This document shows, piece after piece, positions 13,194 to 20,884 of a stretch of 27,792 bases of DNA. The position numbers and the translations under genes were made by a program. The notes below the pieces were generated by a model. That model had not been told where the DNA came from, did no database searches, and saw only the letters and a program-made list of their open reading frames with translations. How positions within the stretch are numbered: position 1 is the first letter of the stretch; each line of letters begins with the position of its first letter. This stretch comes from a virus: the IMG/VR virus record IMGVR_UViG_3300001533_002010, positions 1-27,792 of that record; one strand, 5' to 3'.

Positions 13194-14920
13194 TGGCAAC
13201 ACGCACCTTTACCACGACGGGGAACTTTAGCGATTCGGACAAATGGGCCGACGGCCTTGAGCCGGGTGCGGGCGATACCGTGGTGATTGCAGACGGTGTG
13301 GTCTGTACGATTAACGTCAATACGCCTTCCTTGGCGCACATCGGCACAGCCGGTACAGCCGGTACGGGGCGATGCGAGCTCGCTGACGGTGTTACCGTGA
13401 CGTTTGAGGCGATGGAAGCCGGGGCGTGTGGCTCCAATGGGTTTTTTCTATACGAGGGCACAGCGGCCGCCACGCTGGCCGGTACGGTCGTCGGCGGCAG
13501 CGGCGGGTCATTTGCAGTAGGCTGCCGCAATAAATCTACCGGCACACTCAACATCACCGGCGACTGTACAGGCGGCAGTTTCAATTATGCATACGGCAGC
13601 TTCAACAGCGCTGGCGGCACGATAAACATCACCGGCGACTGTACAGGCGGCAGTTCCAATCATGCATACGGCACCCTCAACAACGCTGGCGGCACACTCA
13701 ACATCACCGGCGACTGTACAGGCGGCAGTTCCGATTATGCATACGGCAGCTTCAACATCGCTGGCGGCACGATAAACATTGGCGGCGACAGCACAGGCGG
13801 CAGCGGATTGAACGCATACGGCAGCATCAACAACGCCGCCGGGACACTGAACATCATCGGCGACTCCATCGGCACAACAGCTATCGGGGCGTACCAGCGC
13901 GGCAGCAGCAACGCCGCCGGGACGATCCATATCCACGGCAAGGTCATTGGAGGAGCCACCTACGGCGTTTACATCCACTCCGATTCTCGCGGGCGTGCGT
14001 ATTTCTATGACGAGCTGGAGGATGGCACAGTCGTCGCGGCCCGCAACAACGCAGGGACGAGTGCTTATTGCTTTTTGGGTTATGGCAAGCAGTGGCTGGA
14101 CAACGCCAGTGAGCCGAAGGAGCTGCCAAGCTGGCTCATCACCGCCGAGGTCGAGAATGTCTATGATCTACAAATGATTCAGACGGCGGGACTTTTAGAA
14201 GGCAGGTTTGTCCAGACCGACGACATCACGATTGTTGCCGGGGAGACGGTCGCAAACGGAGGAATGAGCGACTTTGTTCCGATTGATGGGTTTGCCGGGG
14301 AGTTTACCGGATACGACACGGGAACGGGAATCCAGCACAGCATAGAGAATATTGAATCTCCCGCCGACGCGACATTTAACGGACTGTTCGAAGAGACAAC
14401 CGCGACGGCAAAACTGTTGTATATTCAGATGCCCAACGTAGCGATTGACGTCGGGACGGGTTTTTCCGCCGTTGTGCTCTGCTTAGTCAATGCTGGTCTA
14501 ATTTTCCGATGCTGGGCAAGAGGCAGCGTTAAGGCAATGTCTGGGCGGGGGCTTGTCGCTATCAACAACGGCGAAATAGAGGAATGCTATGCTCGCCTGA
14601 CAGACGGCACAAACCCGGTGGCGGAGCCGATTGCCGACAGCGGAACAGGAACCACTGAAAAGTGCTACCACAACAGAGAAGATGCGACACACGGCGTCTA
14701 TGTCATTGAGGCCAGCGCCAAAAATAAGAGTGCCTATGCGGGCTTTGACTTCGCGCGTGTTTGGAACATCGACAAAACAGAGACCCTCAACGACGGCTAT
14801 CCGTATTTAGACGGGCGTTCGGCGAGCGCCGCCGGGCTGGTCGGCGACGGGGCACTGGTAGGGGATGGGCCGTTGATCGGCGAGGCGGGGCTGATCGGCG
14901 AGGCGTTGATTTCGAATTGA
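13193..14920 (+). CDS. Beta-solenoid fibre-like protein with GLUG-like region
   Basis: This 575-residue protein has about six 25-residue repeats (residues 117-260) of the form GTLNITGDCTGGSSNHAYGS, as in parallel beta-helix or solenoid stalks. The first ~100 residues also look like beta-strand repeats (NFSDSDKWADG...). From about residue 430 there is a GLUG-like block, GLVAINNGEIEECYARLTDGT, ending FARVWNIDKTETLNDGYPYLDG. That ending is typical of large planctomycete and related surface proteins. The last 24 residues are four hexapeptides (LVGDGA, LVGDGP, LIGEAG, LIGEAL). There is no signal peptide. Position after the capsid gene and repeat architecture suggest a virion-surface or fibre protein; it is not a standard lambda gene. 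Confidence 0.6.
   Translation: MATRTFTTTGNFSDSDKWADGLEPGAGDTVVIADGVVCTINVNTPSLAHIGTAGTAGTGRCELADGVTVTFEAMEAGACGSNGFFLYEGTAAATLAGTVVGGSGGSFAVGCRNKSTGTLNITGDCTGGSFNYAYGSFNSAGGTINITGDCTGGSSNHAYGTLNNAGGTLNITGDCTGGSSDYAYGSFNIAGGTINIGGDSTGGSGLNAYGSINNAAGTLNIIGDSIGTTAIGAYQRGSSNAAGTIHIHGKVIGGATYGVYIHSDSRGRAYFYDELEDGTVVAARNNAGTSAYCFLGYGKQWLDNASEPKELPSWLITAEVENVYDLQMIQTAGLLEGRFVQTDDITIVAGETVANGGMSDFVPIDGFAGEFTGYDTGTGIQHSIENIESPADATFNGLFEETTATAKLLYIQMPNVAIDVGTGFSAVVLCLVNAGLIFRCWARGSVKAMSGRGLVAINNGEIEECYARLTDGTNPVAEPIADSGTGTTEKCYHNREDATHGVYVIEASAKNKSAYAGFDFARVWNIDKTETLNDGYPYLDGRSASAAGLVGDGALVGDGPLIGEAGLIGEALISN
13541..13970 (+). repeat. 75-bp in-frame tandem repeat inside the fibre-like gene
   Basis: Units begin at 13541, 13616, 13691, 13766 and 13841, with a weaker unit near 13919. 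The first three are nearly identical at DNA level (the stretch from GGCACACTCAACATCACCGG onward), the later ones diverge. The length of 75 bp keeps frame, so unit gain or loss would lengthen or shorten the solenoid. Confidence 0.85.
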
Positions 14921-14921
14921 A

Positions 14922-14940
14922 CACGGGCGAGACGCCCGTG
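14922..14940 (+). terminator. Short perfect hairpin after the fibre-like gene
   Basis: CACGGGCG (14922-14929) and CGCCCGTG (14933-14940) form an eight-base stem with a three-base loop, one base after the stop codon. No T run follows, so termination is unproven. Confidence 0.45.
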
Positions 14941-14971
14941 ATACGGAAACTTTGACATAGGAAATTGAACG

Positions 14972-15307
14972 ATGAATCTTTATTTAGAAAAAAACACGTA
15001 TGCCAACGGCTACATGGTGCTCATCGAGCAGGACAGCAAGCAGGTGTGGGACAAAACGACCGAGCAGGCCGTGGCGATCACCGCCGCCCACTACGCCGAC
15101 CGGTACGCCCTGTCGCCCGGCGACGATTCCGACGGCGTCGGGCTGTCGTGCTTTACCGTGCCGCCCACCCTGCCCAACGGCCGCTGGCTGGCGCTGTTTC
15201 GTGACAACGCCAGCCCGGCGAACACCGACGAAGCGGTCAAGGCCGTCGAGTTTGAAAAAACCGGCACCCGGATATGGCGGCTCCTGCCGATGCAGCGGGT
15301 GTATTAA
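14972..15307 (+). CDS. Hypothetical protein, small beta-rich
   Basis: This 111-residue protein starts at an ATG behind AGGAAATTGAACG. It contains SGDDSDGVG-like acidic turns (ALSPGDDSDGVGLSCFTVPP) and Trp-containing strands (NGRWLALFRDNA; TRIWRLLPMQRVY). No signal peptide or membrane helix. It lies between the fibre-like gene and two exported proteins and ends 15 bases before the next preferred start. I do not recognise a family; a virion accessory protein is the simplest guess from the context. Confidence 0.55.
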   Translation: MNLYLEKNTYANGYMVLIEQDSKQVWDKTTEQAVAITAAHYADRYALSPGDDSDGVGLSCFTVPPTLPNGRWLALFRDNASPANTDEAVKAVEFEKTGTRIWRLLPMQRVY

Positions 15308-15322
15308 ATGGAAATTTTGAAC

Positions 15323-15865
15323 ATGAAAATCTTAACGCTGGTATTGCTGGCGGCGGTCATGCTGGCCGCCGCAGAACGCATCGACCGCGACCCCGACCCG
15401 TCGGCAATAGATGCCGATGAGCAAGTGGTCTCGCAGTTTGTCCGCGCCCTGCCGGAGATCAAGCGGTCGGTTGACGAGAAACACTACACCGGCACGCTGG
15501 CCGAGGTACTGGCCGCCAAGCTCGCCGATACACGGGCGGTGCTGGACGAGGCGGCGCGGATGAATAAAAAGGCCGAGGGGGTTATCGCTGGTCGTGCGGA
15601 ATACGCCGTCCACGACAAGGCGATTAAGCAAGTGTACGACCGCCACACTGACGTTACGGCAGTGGCCGAAACCGAGCGGCTTGCGTCGTTTTTGGCCGCG
15701 GTCGTCGAGATCGTCAGCGACCCCAACGGACTGCCGCCGCCCGATACGGGCGCGTATATCGACGAGACGCTGCGGCGGCTTGATATTCTGGCGGTCTGTA
15801 TTGAGATCACAACCGTCGCAGAAACAGAAGAAGAAACCCAGACCGCCGCCGTAAAAGACCCGTGA
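15323..15865 (+). CDS. Exported helical protein of unknown function
   Basis: From the ATG at 15323 this is a 180-residue protein with a classical signal peptide, MKILTLVLLAAVMLAAA, and likely cleavage after AAA before ERID. The mature part is acidic and mainly helical (VVSQFVRALPEIKRSV; AEVLAAKLADTRAVLDEAAR), with no motif I recognise. An in-frame ATG at 15308 would add MEILN before the signal; GGAAATTTTGAAC before 15323 resembles the leader of the gene at 14972, so I prefer 15323. The stop overlaps the next start (GTGA). An exported protein made in a late phage operon suggests an envelope role. Confidence 0.6.
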   Translation: MKILTLVLLAAVMLAAAERIDRDPDPSAIDADEQVVSQFVRALPEIKRSVDEKHYTGTLAEVLAAKLADTRAVLDEAARMNKKAEGVIAGRAEYAVHDKAIKQVYDRHTDVTAVAETERLASFLAAVVEIVSDPNGLPPPDTGAYIDETLRRLDILAVCIEITTVAETEEETQTAAVKDP

Positions 15866-17157
15866 AAAACGTTGTGCTCAACATCCTGATCTGTGCGCCG
15901 TTGGCCTTTGCCGCCGACGCGGACTTTAACGATGACGGCCGGGTGGATTGGGCTGACTTTGCCCTGCTGGCCGCCGACTGGCGTCAGAGCACCCCCAGCA
16001 TCGCCACGCCGGCCGTGGACCTCAACGGCGACGGCACGGTCGATCTGGCCGATCTGGTTGTCTTTGCCGAGTCTTGGCTGGATCACGTCGCCGCCGTGCC
16101 GACCGCCCACGCCGTCAGTGTCAGCGGCACCACGCATACCTGGCTGCCGGTGGTGTTCAACGCGACCGACGACGGCAGGCCGCGCACGCCCGGCAAACTC
16201 AACTACATCCTGCAATCGTACCCCGACGCCCCGGCCCAACTGCTCGACCCGGCACGCGGGGCGGGGCTGTTTGCCGCCCGGCATATCCCCAAGACGGTGT
16301 CCAGTTGGGGCAATGCGGTGCTGTTGTGGACGCCCGAGGCCAACACCTACACATTTACGTATCTGGCCCACGACGGCGGCACCGCGCCGACAGGCGGGGC
16401 ATCCGATCCGGCGACCGTGACGGTGGCCGCGACGGCCTACACGCCCAACCATCTGGCCTTTGACGGGCGCGGACGGGTGACGTTTGACCACCACGCCGCC
16501 TACAATGTCGCCAGCGGCTGGGCGGTGCATCTGTACCTGCGCACCACGCGGCCGCACGGCGGGGTCATCGGCAAACGCGACGGCGACGGCCCCGGCTGGC
16601 AGCTCGACCTGGTCAGCGGCCGCCCGGTGTTTCGCCTGTTTGACGGCAGCGACCCGGCCGGCATTACGCTGGCCTGGAAGGGCGAGGGCGAATGGGCCGC
16701 GTCCACCCCGCGTATCGACGACGGCGGTTGGCACACGGTCGCGGCGGGCGTCTATACCGTCGATGAGGTCGTGTATGCGATGCTGGAGGTGGACAGTATT
16801 TGGTTCGATGACGGCGTGGTGCTGCCGTCGGCAGCCGCCTTTGCCACCACCGCCGACGTGGTGCTGGGCCGCACGGGGCGCGGCGGCTATCGCGGCGACA
16901 TTGATAAGCTGCGGTTTTTTGCCGCGTATAACCCGACCACGGTCGGCGGGATGATTATCGAGTTGGGCGACGAGCCCCTACGGCAAAGCACCCTCGAAAC
17001 CGCCCTGGTCTTTGGCACAGTCAGCGCGGTGCGGTTTATGTGTGATGAGGGCAGCGGCACAACCGTCACCGACGACAAGCAGGCCTTGACCGGCACGCTG
17101 GCCACCGGCGCCCAGTGGCTGCCGATCTATGACCCGTTTGTGCCGTCTTTGAATTGA
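15862..17157 (+). CDS. Exported protein with two dockerin-type repeats and a LamG-like domain
   Basis: This 431-residue protein starts at a GTG that overlaps the upstream stop. A signal peptide (residues 1-18, ending AFA) is followed at once by two dockerin-type calcium loops with their helices: DFNDDGRVDWADFALLAADW (21-40) and DLNGDGTVDLADLVVFAESW (53-72). Both carry the spaced Asp/Asn ligands. Residues about 85-190 form an Ig/cadherin-like beta domain. Residues about 195-385 look like a LamG/concanavalin-type fold (HLAFDGRGRVTFDHHAAYNVASGW; GWQLDLVSGRPVFRLFDG; LDNLRFF-type end DIDKLRFFAAYNP). Planctomycetes carry many proteins with this dockerin form, usually at the C-terminus. In a phage late region it is unusual; it could bind the host surface or glycans. 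Confidence 0.7.
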   Translation: MKNVVLNILICAPLAFAADADFNDDGRVDWADFALLAADWRQSTPSIATPAVDLNGDGTVDLADLVVFAESWLDHVAAVPTAHAVSVSGTTHTWLPVVFNATDDGRPRTPGKLNYILQSYPDAPAQLLDPARGAGLFAARHIPKTVSSWGNAVLLWTPEANTYTFTYLAHDGGTAPTGGASDPATVTVAATAYTPNHLAFDGRGRVTFDHHAAYNVASGWAVHLYLRTTRPHGGVIGKRDGDGPGWQLDLVSGRPVFRLFDGSDPAGITLAWKGEGEWAASTPRIDDGGWHTVAAGVYTVDEVVYAMLEVDSIWFDDGVVLPSAAAFATTADVVLGRTGRGGYRGDIDKLRFFAAYNPTTVGGMIIELGDEPLRQSTLETALVFGTVSAVRFMCDEGSGTTVTDDKQALTGTLATGAQWLPIYDPFVPSLN

Positions 17158-17209
17158 CGATGGAAGAATTAAGAACCCAAGAACTCAAGAACTTAAGAAT
17201 TAAGAATTG
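17155..17209 (+). repeat. Short heptad/octad repeat gap
   Basis: The TGA stop opens TGACGATGGAAGAATTAAG, followed by AAGAACCC, AAGAACTC and AAGAACTT octads and AAGAATTAAGAATTG. The next start codon follows directly at 17210. Confidence 0.85.
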
Positions 17210-17923
17210 ATGCAAGTACTCGAACTCAATACGGCGGTGACGGTCGCGCTGGGGCTGGCGGTCGATTGGCAGGATGGCAAGACCCTGCTGACCGAGACGC
17301 CGGCGCTGACGGACCTGGCCTGCACGCTCTATAAAAACGGCGTCGCCGAGACCAAGACGCTGGCCGGGGCGCTGACCGTTGACGCCCACGGGATGATCCT
17401 GCTGGATCTGACGGCGGCCGATACCGACACGGCCGGACGGCTGACGGCGGTGGTGACCAACGCCGTGATCGAAGGCTTTTCGACCGACGTGATCCTGCCG
17501 CGGATCGCCGAGTTCTCCGTGCTTACGGCCGCCGACTATGCCGCGTGGTGGACCGGCGGCGATGTGGAATCGCTGCTGCCCGATGCGGATGCGGCGATGA
17601 CGATGCTCCAGCGGGCGGCGGTCGAACAACTGCAGGTCTTCGGCGAGCCGGTGGTCTATCACCCGCACGACGACGTGGCGCAAACGATCGCCGCCGTCGT
17701 CACCCGCGGCGGCCCGGCCGGGCTGGGCGCCGCGCCCGGACGCGCCGAGCAGATCACCGTCAGCGTGCTCAACACCGATACCGGCGGCATCGCCACCGAC
17801 GCGGTCGATACCGGCAAGGACGCCGTCACCGTCGCCGCCCGGCTCGGCGATACCCCCCGCAAACGCCGCCTGCTCCGCCTGATCCATCAGGACGCGGGCA
17901 TGGCTACTTATGAGGTGCAATGA
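17210..17923 (+). CDS. Head-tail connector (FII-like) with an N-terminal beta domain
   Basis: This 237-residue protein reads from the ATG at 17210. Residues 1-105 form a beta-rich domain (MQVLELNTAVTVALGLAVDW...; LLDLTAADTDTAGRLTAVV) like the Ig-type N-terminal domains of phage fibre and baseplate proteins. Residues about 130-237 (DAAMTMLQRAAVEQLQVFGEPVVYHPHDD...ITVSVLNTD...LLRLIHQDAGMATYEV) have the layout of head-tail attachment proteins such as lambda gpFII. The Z-like gene follows with a four-base overlap, as in lambda. Lambda FII is about 117 residues, so the front half is an addition. No strong ribosome binding site; the start is set against repeat sequence. Confidence 0.6.
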   Translation: MQVLELNTAVTVALGLAVDWQDGKTLLTETPALTDLACTLYKNGVAETKTLAGALTVDAHGMILLDLTAADTDTAGRLTAVVTNAVIEGFSTDVILPRIAEFSVLTAADYAAWWTGGDVESLLPDADAAMTMLQRAAVEQLQVFGEPVVYHPHDDVAQTIAAVVTRGGPAGLGAAPGRAEQITVSVLNTDTGGIATDAVDTGKDAVTVAARLGDTPRKRRLLRLIHQDAGMATYEVQ

Positions 17924-18537
17924 TGGCCGACGTTTTTGTACAAGTCGATGAGCAGCAGATGCGGCGGGCGGCCAAACTTGTGGCGGCGATCCCCAACGGG
18001 ATGGAAAAAATTATGAGCCGGGCCATCAATACCACCGCGGTCACCGCCCGCAGCAAGATCGTCAAGGCACTGGCCGCCCGCACCAAGATGAAACAAAAGG
18101 ATGTGCGTAATGCGTTGACGTTTCAGCGGGCGACGTATCGCAATTGGCGTGCACGGATCGGGATCGGCAACAAACGCATCCCGTTGATTCAACTCAAGGC
18201 CAGACAAACGAAATCAGGCGTATCGTATGTCAATCCCGCTACCGGCGACCGCACGACCCTGCGGCATGCGTTTATCAAAACCGTTCGCGGCGGGGCGTTC
18301 GACGGGCAAGAGCATGTGTTGCGGCGGGCGAGGGCTGACAAGGCGTGGAGCGGTGGCGAATCGCCGTCAGGTCTGGTGCATCGGCTGCCGGTCTGGATTC
18401 GGTGGGGGCCGTCGCTGACGCAGGTCTATCAAAACGCCGACAATCTGGCCGCGGGCATCCAACAAGAGACCAGTCAACAGTTGACTAAAAATATTACAAA
18501 CCAAATTAAAGTGGTTTTGAATCAGGCAAAACGATGA
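17920..18537 (+). CDS. Minor tail protein, gpZ-like
   Basis: This 205-residue basic protein follows the connector, in the place of lambda Z. The pattern MRRAAKLVAAIPNGMEKIMSRAINTTAVTARSKIVKALAARTKM and the downstream KARQTKSGVSYVNP, then RLPVWIRWGPSLTQVY, is typical of the prophage minor tail protein Z family. That family helps complete the tail top so it can join the head. Two tandem ATG codons (17920, 17923) are possible starts; GAGGTG upstream fits either. The end overlaps the next gene by four bases (ATGA). Confidence 0.8.
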   Translation: MMADVFVQVDEQQMRRAAKLVAAIPNGMEKIMSRAINTTAVTARSKIVKALAARTKMKQKDVRNALTFQRATYRNWRARIGIGNKRIPLIQLKARQTKSGVSYVNPATGDRTTLRHAFIKTVRGGAFDGQEHVLRRARADKAWSGGESPSGLVHRLPVWIRWGPSLTQVYQNADNLAAGIQQETSQQLTKNITNQIKVVLNQAKR

Positions 18538-18971
18538 GCCAACCGATCATAGAACAGATTGCCGTCGCGATTGCTGACCTGGTGGACGGCATTACCGGGC
18601 TGACGGCCCTGCGGCCCAAGCGGGTGTTCTTTCTCGACGACGTCACCGGCGACGGGACGGTCGTGGTCACGCAGGATCAGCCGGAAAAGGGCGAATCGAC
18701 CCTGTACACGCAGGACTGGCTGCAGCCGTTTAGCCTGACGGCCCTGCTGACCGACAGCGACACGGCCACCGACAGTATCGATACGCGGCTCAACGCCATC
18801 CGCAGCGACCTGGAAAAGGCACTGCTGGCCGACCCGACGCTGGGCGGGCTGGCCATCGACACGGTGGTCGAGCCGCCGACGTACTTTAACGCCGAGGACC
18901 TGACGGGGGTCGAGGTGAAGATCACGGTGCACTACCGCACGCAATACGATGACCCGTATGCGCAGGCGTAA
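18534..18971 (+). CDS. Tail terminator protein, gpU-like
   Basis: This 145-residue protein sits between Z-like and tail tube genes. Its outline, two N-terminal helices (EQIAVAIADLVDGIT), a central YTQDWLQPFSLTALLTDSDTATDSIDTRLNAI segment and a final strand EVKITVHYRTQYDDPY, matches tail terminators of the gpU type. Lambda U is 131 residues. These form a hexameric ring that stops tail growth at the length set by the tape measure. The stop TAA is the first unit of a long octad array. Confidence 0.75.
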   Translation: MSQPIIEQIAVAIADLVDGITGLTALRPKRVFFLDDVTGDGTVVVTQDQPEKGESTLYTQDWLQPFSLTALLTDSDTATDSIDTRLNAIRSDLEKALLADPTLGGLAIDTVVEPPTYFNAEDLTGVEVKITVHYRTQYDDPYAQA

Positions 18972-19140
18972 GAACTTAAGAACTTAAGAACGCAAGAACG
19001 CAAGAACCCAAGAACGCAAGAACCCAAGAACGCAAGAACCCAAGAACCCAAGAACCCAAGAACCCAAGAACGCAAGAATGCAAGAACGCAAGAACGCAAG
19101 AATGAAGAAAATAATCAATAATCAATAAACAATAATCAAT
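18969..19140 (+). repeat. Longest octad array, followed by TAATCAA heptads
   Basis: From the TAA stop, about sixteen octads (AAGAACTT, AAGAACGC, AAGAACCC, AAGAATGC) run to about 19104. Then come four heptads, TAATCAA, TAATCAA, TAAACAA, TAATCAA (19112-19139). No gene is seen. Both repeat families therefore share one gap. Confidence 0.9.
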
Positions 19141-19159
19141 TGACTACGGAGATTAAACC

Positions 19160-20092
19160 ATGGCACTATCTGCCCCCTTAGCGGCCCGCCGCAATACGCT
19201 GCTGGTCAAACTCGAGACCGCCGCCGGTACCGCCGAGACCACTGGCCTCTTGGCCCTGCTGGCCTTTGACGTCAAGGCCGATCCGACCGCCGACTGGACC
19301 GAACGCAAGGGCACCGGCCAGCGGAGCGGACACACCGTCGTCGGCGCCCTGGGCGCGCGGACGGGACAAGTGACCTTCACCGCCGAGCTGCGGTGCGGCA
19401 CCGGCACGGTGCTGGACCCGGCGCTGGCGGCCTGCCTGCAGGCGTGCGGGGCGCTGAAGACCAGCGAAAGCTACGCCCAGGACACCGCCAACGCCCGCGC
19501 CGCGGAGGCGCGGGCGATCACGATCTGGCGAGAGATCGACGGCGTCCGCAAGGCCCTCGTCGGCGCCGCCGGCAACGTGACGATCAAGGCCGAAAGCGGC
19601 CAGCGCGTGCTGCTGGAGTTTGAGTTTAACGGACGCTGGATCGCCCCGACCGACCAGACGCTCTCGACGGCCGACCCGGTGACGACCACGCCGATGCGGG
19701 CCGCCAGCGGCACGTTTACCCTCGGCACCGAGACGATCAAAATCAACAGCTTTTCGCTCAACTGGGGCGCGACCCCGGCGCTGCGCGGCGATGTCAACGC
19801 TGCCGGCGGCGTGGCCTGCTACGACGTGCTGGACTTTGACCCGGAAGTGACGCTCGATCCGGAGTTTGACCGGGTCGCCGGGTATGACTTTTACGGCCTG
19901 TGGCTGGCCGGGACGACCGCGGCGATTGTCTTTGCCGCCGTCGCCGGCGACCGCACCGCGACGATCACCCTGCCGGCGGTCAATATCAAGTCCCTCGGCG
20001 AGGCCGAGCGGGACGGGATCGCGGCGCTGGACTACACCGGCGCCTGCATCAACGACGGGGCGACCCCGGCGGTGACCCTGGCGATTACGTGA
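19160..20092 (+). CDS. Major tail tube protein
   Basis: This 310-residue protein is in the place of lambda V. The start LAARRNTLLVKLETAAGTAET, the block GALGARTGQVTFTAELRCGTG, VLLEFEFNGRWIAP, and the repeated beta pattern LGTETIKINSFSLNWG fit the family of phage tail tube proteins of about 300 residues (Phage_tube_2 type). Hexameric rings of it stack to make the tail. The ATG at 19160 follows ACGGAGATTAAACC, a good site. GC-rich and well conserved in codon use. Confidence 0.78.
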   Translation: MALSAPLAARRNTLLVKLETAAGTAETTGLLALLAFDVKADPTADWTERKGTGQRSGHTVVGALGARTGQVTFTAELRCGTGTVLDPALAACLQACGALKTSESYAQDTANARAAEARAITIWREIDGVRKALVGAAGNVTIKAESGQRVLLEFEFNGRWIAPTDQTLSTADPVTTTPMRAASGTFTLGTETIKINSFSLNWGATPALRGDVNAAGGVACYDVLDFDPEVTLDPEFDRVAGYDFYGLWLAGTTAAIVFAAVAGDRTATITLPAVNIKSLGEAERDGIAALDYTGACINDGATPAVTLAIT

Positions 20093-20242
20093 GAATCGAC
20101 GATTGACGACCGACGAAGGACGACGTGAAGAATGAAGAACCCAAGAACCCAAGAACCCAAGAACGCAAGAATGCAAGAACCCAAGAACCCAAGAACTTAA
20201 GAACTTAAGAAATTAAGAACGCAAGAATTGAGGAAATAGAAA
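20090..20242 (+). repeat. Degenerate heptads plus octad array
   Basis: After the TGA come four degenerate heptads GACGATT, GACGACC, GACGAAG, GACGACG (20098-20125), then TGAAGAATG and about twelve octads (AAGAACCC, AAGAACGC, AAGAATGC, AAGAACTT). The array ends at the GAGGAAATAG ribosome binding site of the next gene. Confidence 0.88.
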
Positions 20243-20437
20243 ATGGAATTAACGACTGCACAAAAGGCGACGCTGATCCGCGACCATCATGGCGGGTTTG
20301 CCGACGCCACCGACGCCCAGTGCCTGGCCGTCTGGGACGCTCTGCCGGACGCGACACGGCAGGGGTACGCCGGAAAAATCAAAGATCAAAAAGAAAAAAT
20401 CAAAGATGCGGAGGCCGCCGCCGGCGGCACAAAATAA
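20243..20437 (+). CDS. Small helical protein between tail tube and chaperone genes
   Basis: This 64-residue protein starts behind GAGGAAATAGAAA. The front (TTAQKATLIRDHHGGFADATDAQCLAVWDALPDA) is helical and the end (KIKDQKEKIKDAEAAAGGTK) charged. No recognised family. The layout of a small gene between tube and G genes occurs in various siphophages. The TAA stop is the first three bases of a TAATCAA heptad array. Confidence 0.6.
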   Translation: MELTTAQKATLIRDHHGGFADATDAQCLAVWDALPDATRQGYAGKIKDQKEKIKDAEAAAGGTK

Positions 20438-20469
20438 TCAATAATCAATAATCAATAATCAATCGTCAA
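20435..20469 (+). repeat. Heptad array (TAATCAA)4 TCGTCAA
   Basis: Four perfect TAATCAA units starting exactly at the stop codon, then one TCGTCAA unit. The array joins the two heptad forms in register, which is direct evidence that they are one family. GGAG of the next ribosome binding site follows immediately. Confidence 0.93.
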
Positions 20470-20479
20470 TGGAGTTATT

Positions 20480-20884
20480 ATGCCTTTAGCGTTAGACCCG
20501 CAGCAGACGTTTTCCGTCGTGCTGGAAAGTGACAAGTCCCAGCCGCGGCCGCCGCGGTGGGTGTTTCGGTATTTAACCGCCCGGCAATTCCAACGGGTTG
20601 CCCGGCTGCAGGCGTCGCTGGATGAGGCCGCCGGTGATGAGGATGTCATCGATCGGCTGGTGGACGCGGTGCGGATCGGCCTGGTGGAGGTCGTCGATCT
20701 GGTCAACCAGCAGGGCTACTCCGTGACGGCGGCCGACGATCTGGCGGACGTGCTGACGGTCTTTGAAATTCAAGAGTTGATCGTCAAGCTCACGCAGCAG
20801 TTGCCGACATTTGAGGATAAAAAAAAATTCGACTCCTCGTCGCCCTCCGCTACGGCGGCGCCTGCAAACGATGCAAAGGCATAG
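20480..20884 (+). CDS. Tail assembly chaperone, gpG-like (unshifted product)
   Basis: This 134-residue acidic helical protein lies between tail tube and tape measure, as lambda G does. The core (RYLTARQFQRVARLQASLDEAAG...VVDLVNQQGYSVTAADDLADVLTVFEIQELIVKLTQQL) is followed by EDKKKF and a short Ser/Ala tail. Start at the ATG at 20480 behind GGAGTTATT. In lambda, G binds the tape measure and keeps it soluble during assembly. A run of nine A near the end allows a -1 shift into a second long frame. Confidence 0.75.
   Translation: MPLALDPQQTFSVVLESDKSQPRPPRWVFRYLTARQFQRVARLQASLDEAAGDEDVIDRLVDAVRIGLVEVVDLVNQQGYSVTAADDLADVLTVFEIQELIVKLTQQLPTFEDKKKFDSSSPSATAAPANDAKA

Noticed and set aside
13541-13970. 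Variable region of a diversity-generating retroelement
   Set aside because: The repeats are tandem and in frame, there is no reverse transcriptase and no separate template copy in the window.
15484-16734. Long minus-strand frame opposite the exported proteins
   Set aside because: The + strand has signal peptides, dockerin loops and overlapping starts; the minus translation is Arg/Gly/His-rich with no motif or ribosome binding site.
18969-19104. CRISPR-like array
   Set aside because: The units are 8 bp tandem repeats with no spacers, and no cas genes are present.
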